This document shows positions 17,011 to 25,304 of a DNA stretch of 64,000 bases, piece after piece. This DNA comes from an uncultured Phascolarctobacterium sp. Its GTDB lineage: Bacteria > Bacillota > Negativicutes > Acidaminococcales > Acidaminococcaceae. Positions within the stretch are counted from its first letter, which is position 1. The number at the start of each line of letters is the position of its first letter. The DNA lies in the NCBI GenBank assembly GCA_947629685.1, contig CANREP010000008.1, forward strand, positions 1 through 64,000. Reading direction: 5' to 3'. Position numbers and translations under genes: made by a program. The notes under the pieces were generated by a model. It was not told where the DNA came from. It saw only the letters and a list, made by a program, of their open reading frames with translations, and did no database searches.

Positions 17011-17874
17011 TTATTTATATTTTTGATCAAGCTCATTGTATGCATTGAGCCCGATAAATTCATTGAACTGTTCAAAGCTGAGCATCTCCTGCCCGCTGCC
17101 TGTCGTGGTACCATGTTCACGCAGCTGACGCATAACCGTACCGAAAGCCTTGGTAACCGTATAGACAGAAGTGCAGGGCCAGAAAACAACTTTAAAGCCC
17201 ATTTCCTGCAGTTCAGCCGCAGTAAGTACGGGCGTTCTGCCCCCTTCTATCATATTAGCTATCAGAATTGTATCCGGGAAACTGCGGCTGATTGTTTCCA
17301 GCTCTTTCACATCCTGCGGCGCCTCGATAAAAAGCGCGTCGGCGCCGCTGTCAAGATAAAGCTTGCCGCGCTCGACAGCGGCCTCCAGCCCTAATACCGC
17401 TCTGGCATCAGTCCTGGCAATCAGCAGCGTATCCGTAAAAGTTTTAGCATCTGCGGCTGCGCGTAGTTTCTTGGCGTGTTCAGCAGCGTCAATAACCTGT
17501 TTTCCCCGCATATGTCCACAACGCTTAGGCCACACCTGGTCTTCAAAAAGTACGGCAGCAGCTCCTGCGGCTTCATACTCCCGCATCGTCCGCATAGCGC
17601 TCAGATTATTGCCATAACCAGTATCGCCGTCTGCAAAAACCGGCAGCTGCACGGCTCTTGTTATACACCGCAGCGCTTCAGCCATCTCCGTCATGGACAA
17701 ATACCCTACGTCAGGTTCTCCCAGCCTGCTGGCTGCCACCCCATAGCCGCCCATGACCAGACCTTCAAAGCCTGCTGCAGCCGCAATCTTGGCCGTCAGC
17801 GCATCGTAAACGCCGGGCAGAATTAGAATATCTTTTTGCTGCAGCCTTTGCCGCAGCTTTTTGCGTACATCCAT
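17011..17874 (-). CDS. Isocitrate lyase / PEP mutase family enzyme (PrpB-like)
   Basis: Mg2+-dependent (beta/alpha)8 enzyme of the family that cleaves or forms C-C or C-P bonds next to a carboxylate (2-methylisocitrate lyase, 2,3-dimethylmalate lyase, oxaloacetate hydrolase, PEP mutase). Visible: the metal-site region FADGDTGYGN, the active-site loop KRCGH within VWPKRCGHMRGK (lyase-type, with cysteine), LLIARTDAR and FIEAPQDVKE. The KRCGH loop favours lyase over phosphonomutase. At 287 residues it is PrpB-sized, but no prpC, prpD or other 2-methylcitrate gene is near. It is the first gene after a T-box leader and precedes a TRAP transporter, so its substrate is likely what the TRAP system imports. 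AGGTG lies upstream of the ATG. Confidence 0.88.
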   Translation of the reverse strand: MDVRKKLRQRLQQKDILILPGVYDALTAKIAAAAGFEGLVMGGYGVAASRLGEPDVGYLSMTEMAEALRCITRAVQLPVFADGDTGYGNNLSAMRTMREYEAAGAAAVLFEDQVWPKRCGHMRGKQVIDAAEHAKKLRAAADAKTFTDTLLIARTDARAVLGLEAAVERGKLYLDSGADALFIEAPQDVKELETISRSFPDTILIANMIEGGRTPVLTAAELQEMGFKVVFWPCTSVYTVTKAFGTVMRQLREHGTTTGSGQEMLSFEQFNEFIGLNAYNELDQKYK

Positions 17875-17897
17875 TTTTTCACCTCTCTGTTTACAAT

Positions 17898-17931
17898 AAA
17901 AAAAGCCCCTATCGGCAAAGCCGATAGGGGC
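17898..17931 (-). terminator. T-box terminator of the lyase-TRAP leader
   Basis: GCCCCTATCGGC, loop AAA (TTT on the minus strand), then GCCGATAGGGGC: a 12-bp perfect stem followed by seven T on the minus strand, right after the T-box sequence. Confidence 0.92.
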
Positions 17932-18143
17932 GTAATACGCGGTACCACCCTATATTATACTCTTAACTTTAACGCAGCAGTACGCTTTTTCCTAATTATT
18001 TCAGAAAAAGAGCTCCCGGGCGAGAAAAACAGTTCCTGCTTTTCCGGCTCACACCAACCGCCGGATCTCTGTAACGAGTCCCTGTCTTATTCCCGTTCAT
18101 TACCTATACATGTTTACAGTTTCTAAGGTTTTTCTTAAAAATT
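17898..18143 (-). promoter_or_regulatory. T-box leader controlling the lyase-TRAP operon, probable Leu specifier
   Basis: tRNA-sensing riboswitch on the minus strand. AGGGTGGTACCGCG lies at 17938-17951. The Stem I apical region GGCGGTTGGTGTGAGCCGG spans about 18044-18062. A hairpin CTTTTTC/GGAAAAAG follows Stem I. In T-boxes of this layout the specifier stands before an N-YCC-nGGAG block; here that gives CTC (leucine) at 18022-18024. One register away, TTC (phenylalanine) would be read, so the amino acid is probable, not certain. The presence of a T-box is clear; only its ligand tRNA is inferred. Confidence 0.92.
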
Positions 18144-18149
18144 AAACAT

Positions 18150-18178
18150 AGTATAACAACGCTCTTATTTTCTGTCAA
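18150..18178 (-). promoter_or_regulatory. Consensus promoter of the lyase-TRAP T-box operon
   Basis: TTGACA at 18173-18178, 17 bases, TATACT at 18150-18155 on the minus strand. Transcription would start near 18143. Between 18179 and the next gene at 18276 the sequence is A+T rich with no recognisable element. Confidence 0.8.
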
Positions 18179-18275
18179 CAATTCAGAGTTATCTTATAAA
18201 ATTCTTTTTAATTTTATCTTTTTTTGTATTAACCTTTACACTTTTATTTATATTCTCACTTGCATTATGTGTGCA

Positions 18276-19883
18276 TTACAAGTCGCTGAGCAAATCATCC
18301 ATGTATTTCCGCAGCTTATCCAGCTTTTTACGGATAGTATTTACCTTACTACTGTCACGTGCTGCAATCTGCTCTATCTTCGTTCTATGCAACAGATAAT
18401 CGCGCTCCATCTGTCTGAGATATTCTCTCAGTTCGAGTGCCGCAGTATCCACAGTAACAAGCTTGGACGCCTCGATATGCCATTCCGTACCGCTTATTTC
18501 CACACAGTCGCCAAACTGCGGTATATATGCTGCCGTTCCCAGACGTCGCTGCAGCTCATTAGCCAGGTTTCCCGCAGCGTCAAACTCGCCGTGGGTTACG
18601 AAAAAGGCTTTCGGCATACTGCTCATTTTTCCGTACCAGGCAAGCAGCTGCTCCTTGTCCGCATGAGCAGAAAAACCTTTCATATTATAGATTCTGGCAT
18701 TAACCCTGATATCTTCACCCATAATCTTGACCTGCTTAGCGCCCTCTACAATACGCCGCCCCAGCGTACCTTCTGCCAGAAAACCGGCAAAAACGACACT
18801 GCTGTCAGAGCGCCACAGATTATGTTTCAAATGATGCAGGATACGTCCGGCATCTGCCATACCGCTGGCAGAAATGATAATCTTGCTCGCTTCATCGTCA
18901 TTGATGGCCCGCGATTCTTCCGGCGTAGCAGTAAAACGCAGGTTCTTCATATCTACCAGCCTGCGTCCCTGCATTTCGTACAGAGCCCTTGCTTCTTCGT
19001 CATACTCTTCAGGATTGGTCAGCGTAATCTGCGTTGCCTTGTTGGCCATGGGACTGTCAACAATGATAGGAATATCCGGAATCTTGTTTTCCGCACGCAG
19101 TTTCTGGAAATAATACAGCAAGACCTGCGTCCTGCCAACAGCAAAAGCCGGAATGATGACATTTCCGCCGCGTTCTACGGTGTCATTGATAATCTTGGCC
19201 AACTCGCCCTCTTTATCATATTCCTTATGTACTCTGTTGCCATAAGTGGACTCGGTAATAATAAAATCAGCGCCGGAAATATGTTCCGGGTCTTCAATAA
19301 TCGGCTGGTTAGGCTGCCCGATATCACCTGTAAAGACCAGTTTCGTCCGCCTGCCCTCTTCTGTAACGAACATTTCCACGATTGCAGAGCCGAGGATATG
19401 TCCTGCCACTCTGAAGCAGACTTTAATATGCGGTATGATATCAACTGTTTCATCAAAATCATGTATTCTGAACAGCTTCATGGCTGCATAAGCATCATCA
19501 ACGGTAAACAGCGGCTCCACAATTTTTTTACCCGCTCTCAACCCTTTACGGTTAGCCAGTTCAGCATCGCCCTCCTGGATATGAGCGCTGTCCGGCAGCA
19601 AAATGGAGCACAGTTCCTGCGTAGATTTTGTACAGTGGATGTAGCCTTTAAAGCCTTTTTTTACTAATTTAGGCAGCAGGCCGCTATGATCGACATGCGC
19701 GTGTGTCAAAACTACAGCGTCAATATCGGCAGGATTAAAAATAAACTCCTTTTCATTAAATGCAGTAATAAGTTTGGAGCCCTGAAACATACCACAGTCA
19801 ACAAGGATCTTTCTGCCCGATACTTCCACCAGATAGCAGGACCCGGTCACCATACGTGCCGCACCTAAAAATGTAATCTTCAT
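18276..19883 (-). CDS. MBL-fold / beta-CASP RNA-processing nuclease
   Basis: Metallo-beta-lactamase hydrolase of the beta-CASP type (CPSF73/YSH1-like), expected to be an RNA endo- or exonuclease. The zinc motif is LTHAHVDHSGLLP near residue 60, with further ligand motifs HILGSAIVEMF and TGDIGQPN. Then come the beta-CASP inserts with TESTYGNR and the RMMBL C-terminus with GFSAHADKEQLLAW and FVTHGE. An extra C-terminal segment of about 60 mostly helical, charged residues follows. I used the ATG that gives MKITFLGAARMVTGS because AGGAGG stands seven bases before it. It lies about 100 bases downstream of recQ on the same strand. Distinct from RNase J1/J2 by motif spacing; exact substrate unknown. 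Confidence 0.88.
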   Translation of the reverse strand: MKITFLGAARMVTGSCYLVEVSGRKILVDCGMFQGSKLITAFNEKEFIFNPADIDAVVLTHAHVDHSGLLPKLVKKGFKGYIHCTKSTQELCSILLPDSAHIQEGDAELANRKGLRAGKKIVEPLFTVDDAYAAMKLFRIHDFDETVDIIPHIKVCFRVAGHILGSAIVEMFVTEEGRRTKLVFTGDIGQPNQPIIEDPEHISGADFIITESTYGNRVHKEYDKEGELAKIINDTVERGGNVIIPAFAVGRTQVLLYYFQKLRAENKIPDIPIIVDSPMANKATQITLTNPEEYDEEARALYEMQGRRLVDMKNLRFTATPEESRAINDDEASKIIISASGMADAGRILHHLKHNLWRSDSSVVFAGFLAEGTLGRRIVEGAKQVKIMGEDIRVNARIYNMKGFSAHADKEQLLAWYGKMSSMPKAFFVTHGEFDAAGNLANELQRRLGTAAYIPQFGDCVEISGTEWHIEASKLVTVDTAALELREYLRQMERDYLLHRTKIEQIAARDSSKVNTIRKKLDKLRKYMDDLLSDL

Positions 19884-19987
19884 AACAAAACCTCCTGCCA
19901 TTTTAAAAATTTACTATACAGATTATATTATATTTATTCGCTTTAAAAAGTTTTTTACCTGCCTTCCAAGGCTCTGTCACTAATTTA

Positions 19988-21232
19988 TTACAAATTAAGG
20001 AATCTTCGCCAGCTGGCATTGGCCCTATTGCTGCAGTTACCACAGTTACCGCAGTCTTTATCCGTTTTCTCGCCAAAATACTGGAGCAGATAATTACGCA
20101 GGCAGGCAGAAGTATTGCAGTAAGTAACCATCTTATCCAGCAGCTGCAGCTCGTGCTCTTTCCAGACCAGGTCAGGCTGATCATGTCCGATGAGATAAGT
20201 ATTGACTGCAATATCGCTTTTATCATAAAGCAGCAGGCATTCTGCCCGTTTACCGTCCCTGCCGGCTCTGCCAGCTTCCTGATAATAGCTTTCGATATCT
20301 TTGGGCATATTATAATGAATGACGAATCGCACATCTGCCTTGTCGATACCCATACCAAAAGCATTAGTCGCTACGATGAGCTTGATTTGGTCTCTGACAA
20401 AACAATTCTGATTAAACTCTCTTTCTTCACTGGTCAACCCGGCATGATAGCGCATAGCCAGATAACCATGCCTGATAAGCAGCGCGGTAACTGTTTCTAC
20501 CCTTTTTCTTGTTGAACAGTAAATAATACCGCTTGCATCACGATGTTGTGCCAAAAAGTCAAGTAAGGCTCTATCTTTATCTGCCGACCTTCTGACAGAA
20601 AAATGCAGATTGGGCCGGTCAAAACCCGTAACTACCGTCTTGGCATGTTCAATATGCAGCTTATTTAAAATATCGCGCCGCACTTCGGCCGTAGCAGTCG
20701 CTGTAAAAGCCGCAATCAAAGGCTTACGCGGCAGGCAGCCGATAAACTGCGGTATATTATAATAATCTTTACGGAAGCTGTGCCCCCACTGCGAAACGCA
20801 ATGCGCTTCATCTACTGCCACCATAGTAATGGCCGCCTTGCGTGCAAAACTGACAAACTGAGGATTAGCCAGCCTCTCCGGCGCAACATACAAAAATTTA
20901 CACTTTCCGTTCAGGGTATCGTATAGAATCTTGCCGTAAGCATTGCCCGTCAGGCTGCTGTCCAGATATGCTGCCGGTATGCCGCGGGCGCATAATGCTT
21001 CCGCCTGATCTTTCATCAGCGAAATCAGCGGCGATACTACCAGTGTCACGCCTTCCATCAGCAGCGAAGGCAGCTGAAAGCACAGACTTTTCCCGGCCCC
21101 TGTCGGCAGTACTGCTAAAACGGGCCTGCCGGCCATAATCTCACCGATTATCTCTTCCTGTCCGCTGCGGAAATTATCGTAGCCAAAATATTTTTGTAAC
21201 GCCGTTAATAAACTGTAATTTTCTTTAATCAT
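19988..21232 (-). CDS. recQ: RecQ-family DNA helicase, short form
   Basis: Superfamily 2 3'-5' DNA helicase. Motif I is LPTGAGKSLCFQLP, the aromatic-rich motif 0 is FGYDNFRSGQEEII, motif II is VDEAHCVSQWGHSFR, motif III is AAFTATAT, motif V is VATNAFGMGIDKADVR and motif VI is SYYQEAGRAGRDG. A zinc-binding region follows with CNTSACLRNYLLQYFG and CGNCGNC. The protein then stops at residue 414, shortly after the last cysteines, so the winged-helix (RQC) and HRDC domains of standard RecQ (about 600 residues) are absent. Short forms are known, so this need not be a broken gene. A small ORF overlaps its start by eight bases. Confidence 0.9.
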   Translation of the reverse strand: MIKENYSLLTALQKYFGYDNFRSGQEEIIGEIMAGRPVLAVLPTGAGKSLCFQLPSLLMEGVTLVVSPLISLMKDQAEALCARGIPAAYLDSSLTGNAYGKILYDTLNGKCKFLYVAPERLANPQFVSFARKAAITMVAVDEAHCVSQWGHSFRKDYYNIPQFIGCLPRKPLIAAFTATATAEVRRDILNKLHIEHAKTVVTGFDRPNLHFSVRRSADKDRALLDFLAQHRDASGIIYCSTRKRVETVTALLIRHGYLAMRYHAGLTSEEREFNQNCFVRDQIKLIVATNAFGMGIDKADVRFVIHYNMPKDIESYYQEAGRAGRDGKRAECLLLYDKSDIAVNTYLIGHDQPDLVWKEHELQLLDKMVTYCNTSACLRNYLLQYFGEKTDKDCGNCGNCSNRANASWRRFLNL

Positions 21233-21359
21233 TATATTTCCTATACTCTCGGTAAATTTCTTCCTTTAACTTGGAATAAGCTATTTTCACTGCTCCTAAT
21301 GACTGCAGCTTATTTAATCCAATAGATTCATTACCTGTCTTTTTATAATTTAATGTCAT
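21225..21359 (-). CDS. Small hypothetical protein (44 residues) coupled to recQ
   Basis: An ATG at 21359 preceded by AGGTG at six bases opens a 44-codon frame (MTLNYKKTGNESIGLNKLQS at the start) ending in a lysine- and tyrosine-rich helix-like tail (KLKEEIYREYRKYND). Its stop overlaps the recQ start by eight bases, an arrangement typical of translational coupling. The start lies just after the nth terminator. Composition is polar and basic (many Lys, Tyr), with no membrane segment. I do not recognise the family. It could instead be a non-coding spacer; the good ribosome site and overlap argue for expression. Confidence 0.5.
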   Translation of the reverse strand: MTLNYKKTGNESIGLNKLQSLGAVKIAYSKLKEEIYREYRKYND

Positions 21360-21373
21360 AGTTGCACCTAAAA

Positions 21374-21400
21374 TTAAAACGACTGCTCAGCAGTCGTTTT
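21374..21400 (-). terminator. nth terminator overlapping the stop codon
   Basis: AAAACGACTGC and GCAGTCGTTTT form an 11-bp stem with loop TCA (TGA), followed by TTAATTTT on the minus strand. Its 5' arm includes the nth stop codon. The next minus-strand frame starts only 15 bases beyond it. Confidence 0.8.
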
Positions 21401-22037
21401 AATCCATATTCTTCTCTTTATAGGGACATTCTGCCAGCACGGCACATTCTGTGCATAAGGGCTTACGTGCCTTGCATATCTTACGCCCATGCCAGATAAA
21501 CCAGTGATGAGAGTCGCTCCATTTCTCCTGGGGAATAATTTTCTGCAGCTCTTTTTCCGTGGCCAGCGGATCGGCTCCCTTAGCCAGCCCTAACCTGTGC
21601 GAAACCCGGAATACATGAGTATCGACAGCAATGGCAGGCACATTATAAATAACACTGGCTACTACGTTGGCAGTCTTCTTACCTACTCCCGGCAGCTTCA
21701 TAAGCGTTGGAATATCAGCTGGTATCTTACTGTCAAATTCCTGTACCAGCATTCTGCAGGTAGCCAGGATATTCTTAGCCTTGGCATGATACAGGCCGCA
21801 GTCGCGTATTTGTTCTTCCATTTCTTCCTGTGTCAGAGCGCTCATTTTAGCCGGCGTATCAAATTTAGGGAACAAGCGTGCCGTAATCTTATTAACACGC
21901 TCATCCGTACACTGCGCCGAAAGAATAACCGCAACCAATAATTCAAAGGGAGAGTTATAATTCAATGCCGTCTTGGTGCCGGCATAGGTCTCTTCCAGAA
22001 TATTTAATATCGCTTCACGTTTACTTTTACGCAGCAT
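21399..22037 (-). CDS. nth: Endonuclease III (DNA glycosylase/AP lyase)
   Basis: Base-excision repair enzyme for oxidised pyrimidines. The helix-hairpin-helix with catalytic lysine is LMKLPGVGKKTANVV, and the catalytic aspartate is in AIAVDTHVFRVSHRLG. The C-terminal [4Fe-4S] cluster cysteines follow the C-x6-C-x2-C-x5-C pattern in CKARKPLCTECAVLAEC. 212 residues is standard. Its start shares a base with the stop of the UPF0210 gene, and it ends at a hairpin that overlaps its stop codon. Confidence 0.97.
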   Translation of the reverse strand: MLRKSKREAILNILEETYAGTKTALNYNSPFELLVAVILSAQCTDERVNKITARLFPKFDTPAKMSALTQEEMEEQIRDCGLYHAKAKNILATCRMLVQEFDSKIPADIPTLMKLPGVGKKTANVVASVIYNVPAIAVDTHVFRVSHRLGLAKGADPLATEKELQKIIPQEKWSDSHHWFIWHGRKICKARKPLCTECAVLAECPYKEKNMD

Positions 22038-23398
22038 CAGTTGGTCAAACTCCTTACCGGCGCCGGTATACGTCCGCCTCTGGCAATAAATTTATCTGCT
22101 TTAAAATTATTCACTGCAATAATCGGCGCATAACCAAGCAGGCCGCCAAATTCTACCTTGTCGCCTACACCCTTGCCAGGCACCGGAATCAGCCGGACAG
22201 CAGTAGTCTTATTGTTAATCATACCAATGGCAGCTTCGTCGGCAATAATAGCGGCAATAGTTTCCGCGGTAGTATCGCCCGGAACAGCAATCATATCAAG
22301 ACCTACAGAGCATACACAGGTCATAGCCTCAAGTTTTTCCAAAGTCAGGCATCCTCTTTCAACAGCAGCAATCATGCCTGCGTCTTCGCTGACAGGTATG
22401 AAAGCGCCGCTTAATCCGCCGACATAGCTGGATGCCATCAAGCCGCCTTTTTTAACGGCATCATTGAGCATAGCTAGGGTAGCCGTAGTGCCTGGACAAC
22501 CGCAGCTTTCCAGCCCGATTTCTTCCAGAATATGCGCCACACTGTCGCCTATTGCCGGTGTCGGCGCAAGAGAAAGGTCGATGATACCGAACTGAGTATT
22601 CAACCTACGTGCCGCTTCCTGAGCGACAAGCTGGCCTACGCGCGTAATCTTGAAAGCAGTCTTCTTAATAGTTTCTGCAACCATGCCGATATCGCCGTCA
22701 CGCACGGCTTCAAGCGCGTGCTTTACTACGCCGGGACCGCTGACGCCTACATTGATAACGCTTTCCGGCTCTGTCACGCCATGAAAAGCGCCGGCCATAA
22801 AAGGATTATCCGGCACGGCATTACAGAAGACCACCAGTTTGGCGCAGCCGATAGCATCACGGTCAGCAGTACGCTCGGCAGCCATTTTTACGACCCGGCC
22901 CATCTGCGCAACAGCATCCATATTGATGCCGCATTTAGTGGACCCAACGCTTACAGAGGAGCAGACGATATCAGTAACTGCCAAAGCTTCGGGAATAGCG
23001 GCAATAAGATTATGATCGCCTTTGGTGTAGCCTTTATCTACCAACGCAGAAAAACCGCCGATAAAATTAACGCCGACATTTTTACCAGCTCTATCCAAAG
23101 CCTGTGCCAGCGGCACATAATCGCTGCTGTCGCAGCTTTCGCCAACCATTGCCACCGGAGTAACGGAAATACGTTTGTTGATGATGGGCACGCCAAGTTC
23201 CGCTTCCAGATCCTCGCCTGTCTTAACCAGCTTCTCAGCTTTTTGACAAATTTTATTATAAATTTTCTGCGCCGTAACCTTAATATCAGGATGAGCGCAG
23301 TCGCGCAGGCTGATACCCATAGTAATAGTACGCACATCCAGATTGTTTTCGGTAATCATGCGTGTTGTTTCTAAAATATCATTGGTATTGAACAGCAT
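22037..23398 (-). CDS. UPF0210 / PFL-like family protein
   Basis: Conserved 453-residue cytoplasmic protein of the UPF0210 (DUF711) family, which is structurally linked to the pyruvate formate-lyase-like fold but has no settled function. Typical segments: [68 protein letters not shown] and [22 protein letters not shown]. It lies nine bases after a small ACT-domain gene, the usual neighbour of this family, which suggests allosteric control by a small molecule, perhaps an amino acid. It touches nth downstream by one base. Confidence 0.9.
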   Translation of the reverse strand: MLFNTNDILETTRMITENNLDVRTITMGISLRDCAHPDIKVTAQKIYNKICQKAEKLVKTGEDLEAELGVPIINKRISVTPVAMVGESCDSSDYVPLAQALDRAGKNVGVNFIGGFSALVDKGYTKGDHNLIAAIPEALAVTDIVCSSVSVGSTKCGINMDAVAQMGRVVKMAAERTADRDAIGCAKLVVFCNAVPDNPFMAGAFHGVTEPESVINVGVSGPGVVKHALEAVRDGDIGMVAETIKKTAFKITRVGQLVAQEAARRLNTQFGIIDLSLAPTPAIGDSVAHILEEIGLESCGCPGTTATLAMLNDAVKKGGLMASSYVGGLSGAFIPVSEDAGMIAAVERGCLTLEKLEAMTCVCSVGLDMIAVPGDTTAETIAAIIADEAAIGMINNKTTAVRLIPVPGKGVGDKVEFGGLLGYAPIIAVNNFKADKFIARGGRIPAPVRSLTN

Positions 23399-23407
23399 GG
23401 CGGCCTC

Positions 23408-23677
23408 CTATATGCGATGCATGGCAGTAAAGATTTCTTCGCTCTGCAGACGGATTTCTACTCCTATCTCTCTGCCAAGCTCAGCAAATTTTTTCTGTGC
23501 TTCTTTAATTGTAACATTGGCGTTGCTCATATCCGCAATCAGCACCATGTTGAAAAAACCCTGCATGATATTTTGATTGATGTTGATGATGTTGATGTTG
23601 CATTCAGCCAAAGTCTGACTTACAGCGGCAATAATACCTACTTTATCTTTACCTACGATGGTCAATACAATACGCAT
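23408..23677 (-). CDS. ACT-domain protein (UPF0237)
   Basis: An 89-residue protein made of one ACT domain: MRIVLTIVGKDKVGIIAAVSQTLAECNINIININQ, then GFFNMVLIADM. In this family the ACT domain is expected to bind an amino acid or similar ligand and regulate a partner; the partner here is probably the UPF0210 protein encoded nine bases downstream. GGGAGG precedes the ATG. Promoter and overlapping terminator lie at 23699-23757. Confidence 0.9.
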   Translation of the reverse strand: MRIVLTIVGKDKVGIIAAVSQTLAECNINIININQNIMQGFFNMVLIADMSNANVTIKEAQKKFAELGREIGVEIRLQSEEIFTAMHRI

Positions 23678-23698
23678 AATGTTGCCTCCCTGTTGTTA

Positions 23699-23729
23699 AA
23701 ATAAAAACATCACTTCCGTGATGTTTTTA
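23699..23729 (-). terminator. comM terminator
   Basis: AAAAACATCAC and GTGATGTTTTT form an 11-bp stem with a four-base loop, followed on the minus strand by TATTTTAAC. It lies 36 bases after the comM stop and touches the -10 of the ACT gene promoter. Confidence 0.8.
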
Positions 23730-23757
23730 TTTTAACATATAATATGTTACCTGTCTG
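23729..23757 (-). promoter_or_regulatory. Promoter with internal palindrome for the ACT-UPF0210 genes
   Basis: CAGACA at 23752-23757, 17 bases, then TG-T-TAAAAT (extended -10) at 23729-23734 on the minus strand. The spacer holds a 7-1-7 inverted repeat, AACATAT/ATATGTT at 23733-23747, in operator position. Confidence 0.5.
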
Positions 23758-23764
23758 TAGTATT

Positions 23765-25285
23765 TTAACCCGCAATACTTGTCCGCAGCTGGATAGCTTC
23801 GGCCACATGCGCGGCTTTTATTTCCTCACAGCCTGCAAGATCGGCAATCGTCCGGGCAACTTTCAAGATTCTGTCGTGGCTCCGGGCGCTGAGATGCAGC
23901 GCGTTAAAGTATTTTTCTAATACGCCGGAAGCTACACTATCCAAGCGGCAATAGCGTACAACCTCCTGCCTTCCCATCTGGGCATTACAGTACAGGCCGC
24001 TGCCCTGCAGTCGCTTTAACTGGATATTTCTGGCTCCCACTACCCTGTTTCTTATAACAGCGGAGCTTTCTCCAGCTTCCTTATTTTTCAGCTCACTGAA
24101 ATTCACCCTTGTAAGATTGATCTGCATATCTATTCTGTCCAGCAACGGCCCGGATATCTTGCGCCTGTAATTGTCTATTTCTTTCTGCTTACAGCTGCAG
24201 CGGTGCTCCTTATCGCCAAGGTAGCCGCAGGGACATGGATTCTGAGCTGCGCAGAGGATGAATTTGCTGGGAAAGGTCAGCGCCGCCCGGACGCGGGAAA
24301 TATTTACTTCGCCGTCCTCCAGGGGCTGGCGCAGCATTTCCAGCGTATAGCGTTCAAATTCCGGCAGCTCATCTAAAAACAGTACGCCGTTATGGCTCAG
24401 CGTTACCTCGCCAGGACGGGGATAAGGCCCGCCGCCTAAAAGCGCACTGGCAGAAACACTGTGGTGCGGGCTGCGAAACGGCCGTTCCAGCATGATGCTC
24501 TCTGTTTCCGGCAGCATTCCCACTATACTGTAAATCTTGGTAACTTCTAAAGCTTCCTCCTCAGTCATCGGCGGCAGGATGGTAACCAGCCTTCTGGCCA
24601 ACATTGTCTTCCCGCACCCAGGCGCGCCGACCATCAGGATACTGTGCCCTCCGGCAGCGGCAATCTCCAGCGCCCTGCGCGCTACAGGCTGTCCCTTGAC
24701 ATCGGAAAAATCCTCGTGATACACACGTTCCGAGTTGGCAAGAATATTTTCCTTAGGCAGCGGCGACAGCTTCTTTTTGCCCAGGAGATGCTCTACCAGT
24801 TGGCTGAGGCTGTTTACCGCATACACATCTATTCCTGCAATCAGTTTTCCTTCAGCTGCATTATCAGCAGGAATGAAGATTTCTTTCAAGCCGCTTTTCT
24901 TAGCTTCGATAATCATGGAAAGGACTCCCGAAAGTTTACGGACGCTGCCGTCCAACGATAGTTCTCCCACAAATATCTTGCCGTTGACCATTTCCTGTGA
25001 AAGAAATTTAGAACTTACCAAAACACCTACCGCCATCGGCAGGTCAAGTCCCGAGCCTTCTTTTTTCAAGTCGGCAGGCGCAAGATTGACGGTTATTTTC
25101 GTCATGGGAAAAGGATAGGAGGAATTGCGGATTGCGGCCTTTACTCTTTCTCTGGCCTCACGCACAGCAAGATTAGGCAGTCCTACGATGTCAAACCCAG
25201 GCAGTCCGTTGGACACATCAACCTCTACTGCTATCTTTACTCCGTCGATACCCATAGTAGTCTCACCAAGTACATAAGAAAACAC
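23765..25285 (-). CDS. comM: ComM/YifB-family Mg-chelatase-like AAA ATPase
   Basis: Hexameric AAA+ helicase family (ComM in Vibrio promotes branch migration during transformation). The N-terminal domain is FSYVLGETTMGIDGVKIAVEVDV with GLPGFDIVGLPNLAVREARERV. Walker A is VGAPGCGKTMLARRL, the Mg-chelatase block includes FRSPHHSVSASALLGGG, and Walker B is VLFLDELPEF. A zinc-finger-like CPCGYLGDKEHRCSC follows. The 506 residues are typical. It is the last gene of the rnhB-yraN-comM cluster common in Bacillota (often followed by dprA, absent here). Confidence 0.94.
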   Translation of the reverse strand: MFSYVLGETTMGIDGVKIAVEVDVSNGLPGFDIVGLPNLAVREARERVKAAIRNSSYPFPMTKITVNLAPADLKKEGSGLDLPMAVGVLVSSKFLSQEMVNGKIFVGELSLDGSVRKLSGVLSMIIEAKKSGLKEIFIPADNAAEGKLIAGIDVYAVNSLSQLVEHLLGKKKLSPLPKENILANSERVYHEDFSDVKGQPVARRALEIAAAGGHSILMVGAPGCGKTMLARRLVTILPPMTEEEALEVTKIYSIVGMLPETESIMLERPFRSPHHSVSASALLGGGPYPRPGEVTLSHNGVLFLDELPEFERYTLEMLRQPLEDGEVNISRVRAALTFPSKFILCAAQNPCPCGYLGDKEHRCSCKQKEIDNYRRKISGPLLDRIDMQINLTRVNFSELKNKEAGESSAVIRNRVVGARNIQLKRLQGSGLYCNAQMGRQEVVRYCRLDSVASGVLEKYFNALHLSARSHDRILKVARTIADLAGCEEIKAAHVAEAIQLRTSIAG

Positions 25286-25304
25286 TACATAAAACCCTTC
25301 TTTC

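Noticed and set aside
17011-17874. Calling the lyase methylisocitrate lyase PrpB of the propionate pathway
   Set aside because: No 2-methylcitrate synthase or dehydratase gene is near, and T-box control does not fit propionate breakdown; only the family is supported.
18181-18275. Possible small RNA gene between the T-box promoter and the MBL gene
   Set aside because: The stretch is A+T rich with no stable stem or terminator of its own that I could find.
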